64,000 nucleotides of DNA, from assembly GCA_049890215.1 (NCBI GenBank), contig JBMHBX010000012.1, positions 1-64,000 on the forward strand, given 5' to 3'. Of the stretch, positions 63,952-64,000 are shown one piece after another. Position numbers and translations under genes: made by a program. Below the pieces are notes generated by a model. That model had not been told where the DNA came from. It did no database searches and saw nothing but the letters and a program-made list of their open reading frames with translations. The stretch's first letter is position 1; each line of letters begins with the position of its first letter. The stretch is from UBA685 sp049890215 (GTDB taxonomy: Bacteria > Pseudomonadota > Alphaproteobacteria > Puniceispirillales > Puniceispirillaceae).

Positions 63952-64000
63952 ATGCGCGCTGTGTTTTTTGACAGAGATAACACGCTGACCTGTGATGAAG
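63952..64000 (+). CDS. HAD-family phosphatase, start only (GmhB-like)
   Basis: The first 16 codons of a gene cut by the window edge: MRAVFFDRDNTLTCDE. DRDNT fits HAD motif I (DxDx[TV]), as found in GmhB-type heptose bisphosphate or histidinol phosphatases. An AAGGAT site at 63934-63939 precedes it. It diverges from the aminotransferase gene. The family cannot be settled from this fragment. Confidence 0.6.
   Translation, partial: MRAVFFDRDNTLTCDE

Overview
The window is a gene-dense stretch of core chromosome from an alphaproteobacterium. Signs of that class are: a free-standing F1 ATP synthase operon (atpHAGDC) without F0 genes; an mdh-sucCDAB-lpd block; sdhCDAB; rpsP-rimM-trmD-rplS next to leuCD; aminotransferase-ftsK-lolA-xth; DUF484-xerC facing priA; a PhaR regulator; and a TIGR01459-type HAD protein. 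By eye GC is in the mid-to-upper 40s percent, low for many relatives and compatible with a marine lineage such as SAR116. That placement is inference, not proof.

Layout. 1-7.9 kb: argH-lptM-lysA, a zinc-ribbon/DUF3426 membrane protein, a YdcF-like protein, then leftward tyrC, hisC, a chorismate mutase and a methyltransferase. 8-12.8 kb: phaR, folB, a NagD-like HAD protein, a renalase-like flavoprotein, a membrane-anchored DM13 protein and an enolase-superfamily (MR/MLE) enzyme; this is the least housekeeping part. 13-22.6 kb: rightward rplU-rpmA, obgE-proB-proA-nadD-rsfS-rlmH, gpmI, ctpA, rppH. 22.7-30 kb: leftward atpHAGDC and priA. 30.2-32.5 kb: rightward transaldolase, DUF484 and xerC. 32.5-46 kb: leftward TCA-cycle block (sdhCDAB, zapE, mdh, sucCDAB, lpd). 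46.2-47 kb: a pyridoxal kinase. 47-63.8 kb: leftward asd, leuBDC, rplS-trmD-rimM-rpsP, ffh, ftsY, mtaB, dapF, xth, lolA, ftsK and an aminotransferase. At the right edge a HAD phosphatase gene begins and is cut by the window.

How the genes fit together. Lysine and peptidoglycan precursor synthesis is spread over asd, dapF, a possible dapC, and lysA. Arginine, proline, leucine, histidine, tyrosine and phenylalanine steps are present. The 2-oxoglutarate to oxaloacetate arc of the TCA cycle is complete apart from fumarase, and feeds the respiratory chain through SdhCDAB. The SRP pathway (ffh, ftsY), ribosome assembly (obgE, rsfS, rlmH, rimM, trmD) and chromosome segregation (xerC, ftsK) complete the picture.

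I found no tRNA, rRNA, CRISPR array, insertion sequence, prophage or toxin-antitoxin system, and no gene cluster that looks like a new biological system. The second-look items are small-scale: a four-unit 17-bp tandem repeat abutting proA; a terminator hairpin whose loop holds the mdh stop codon; paired inverted repeats at the mdh start site; overlapping divergent sdh/pdx promoters; a 57-codon frame in the rplU leader; charged low-complexity tails on L21 (basic) and S16 (acidic); an in-frame 15-bp repeat in the pyridoxal kinase; and unusual residues at conserved positions in the MR/MLE enzyme and in GpmI. All promoter calls come from reading the sequence by eye.
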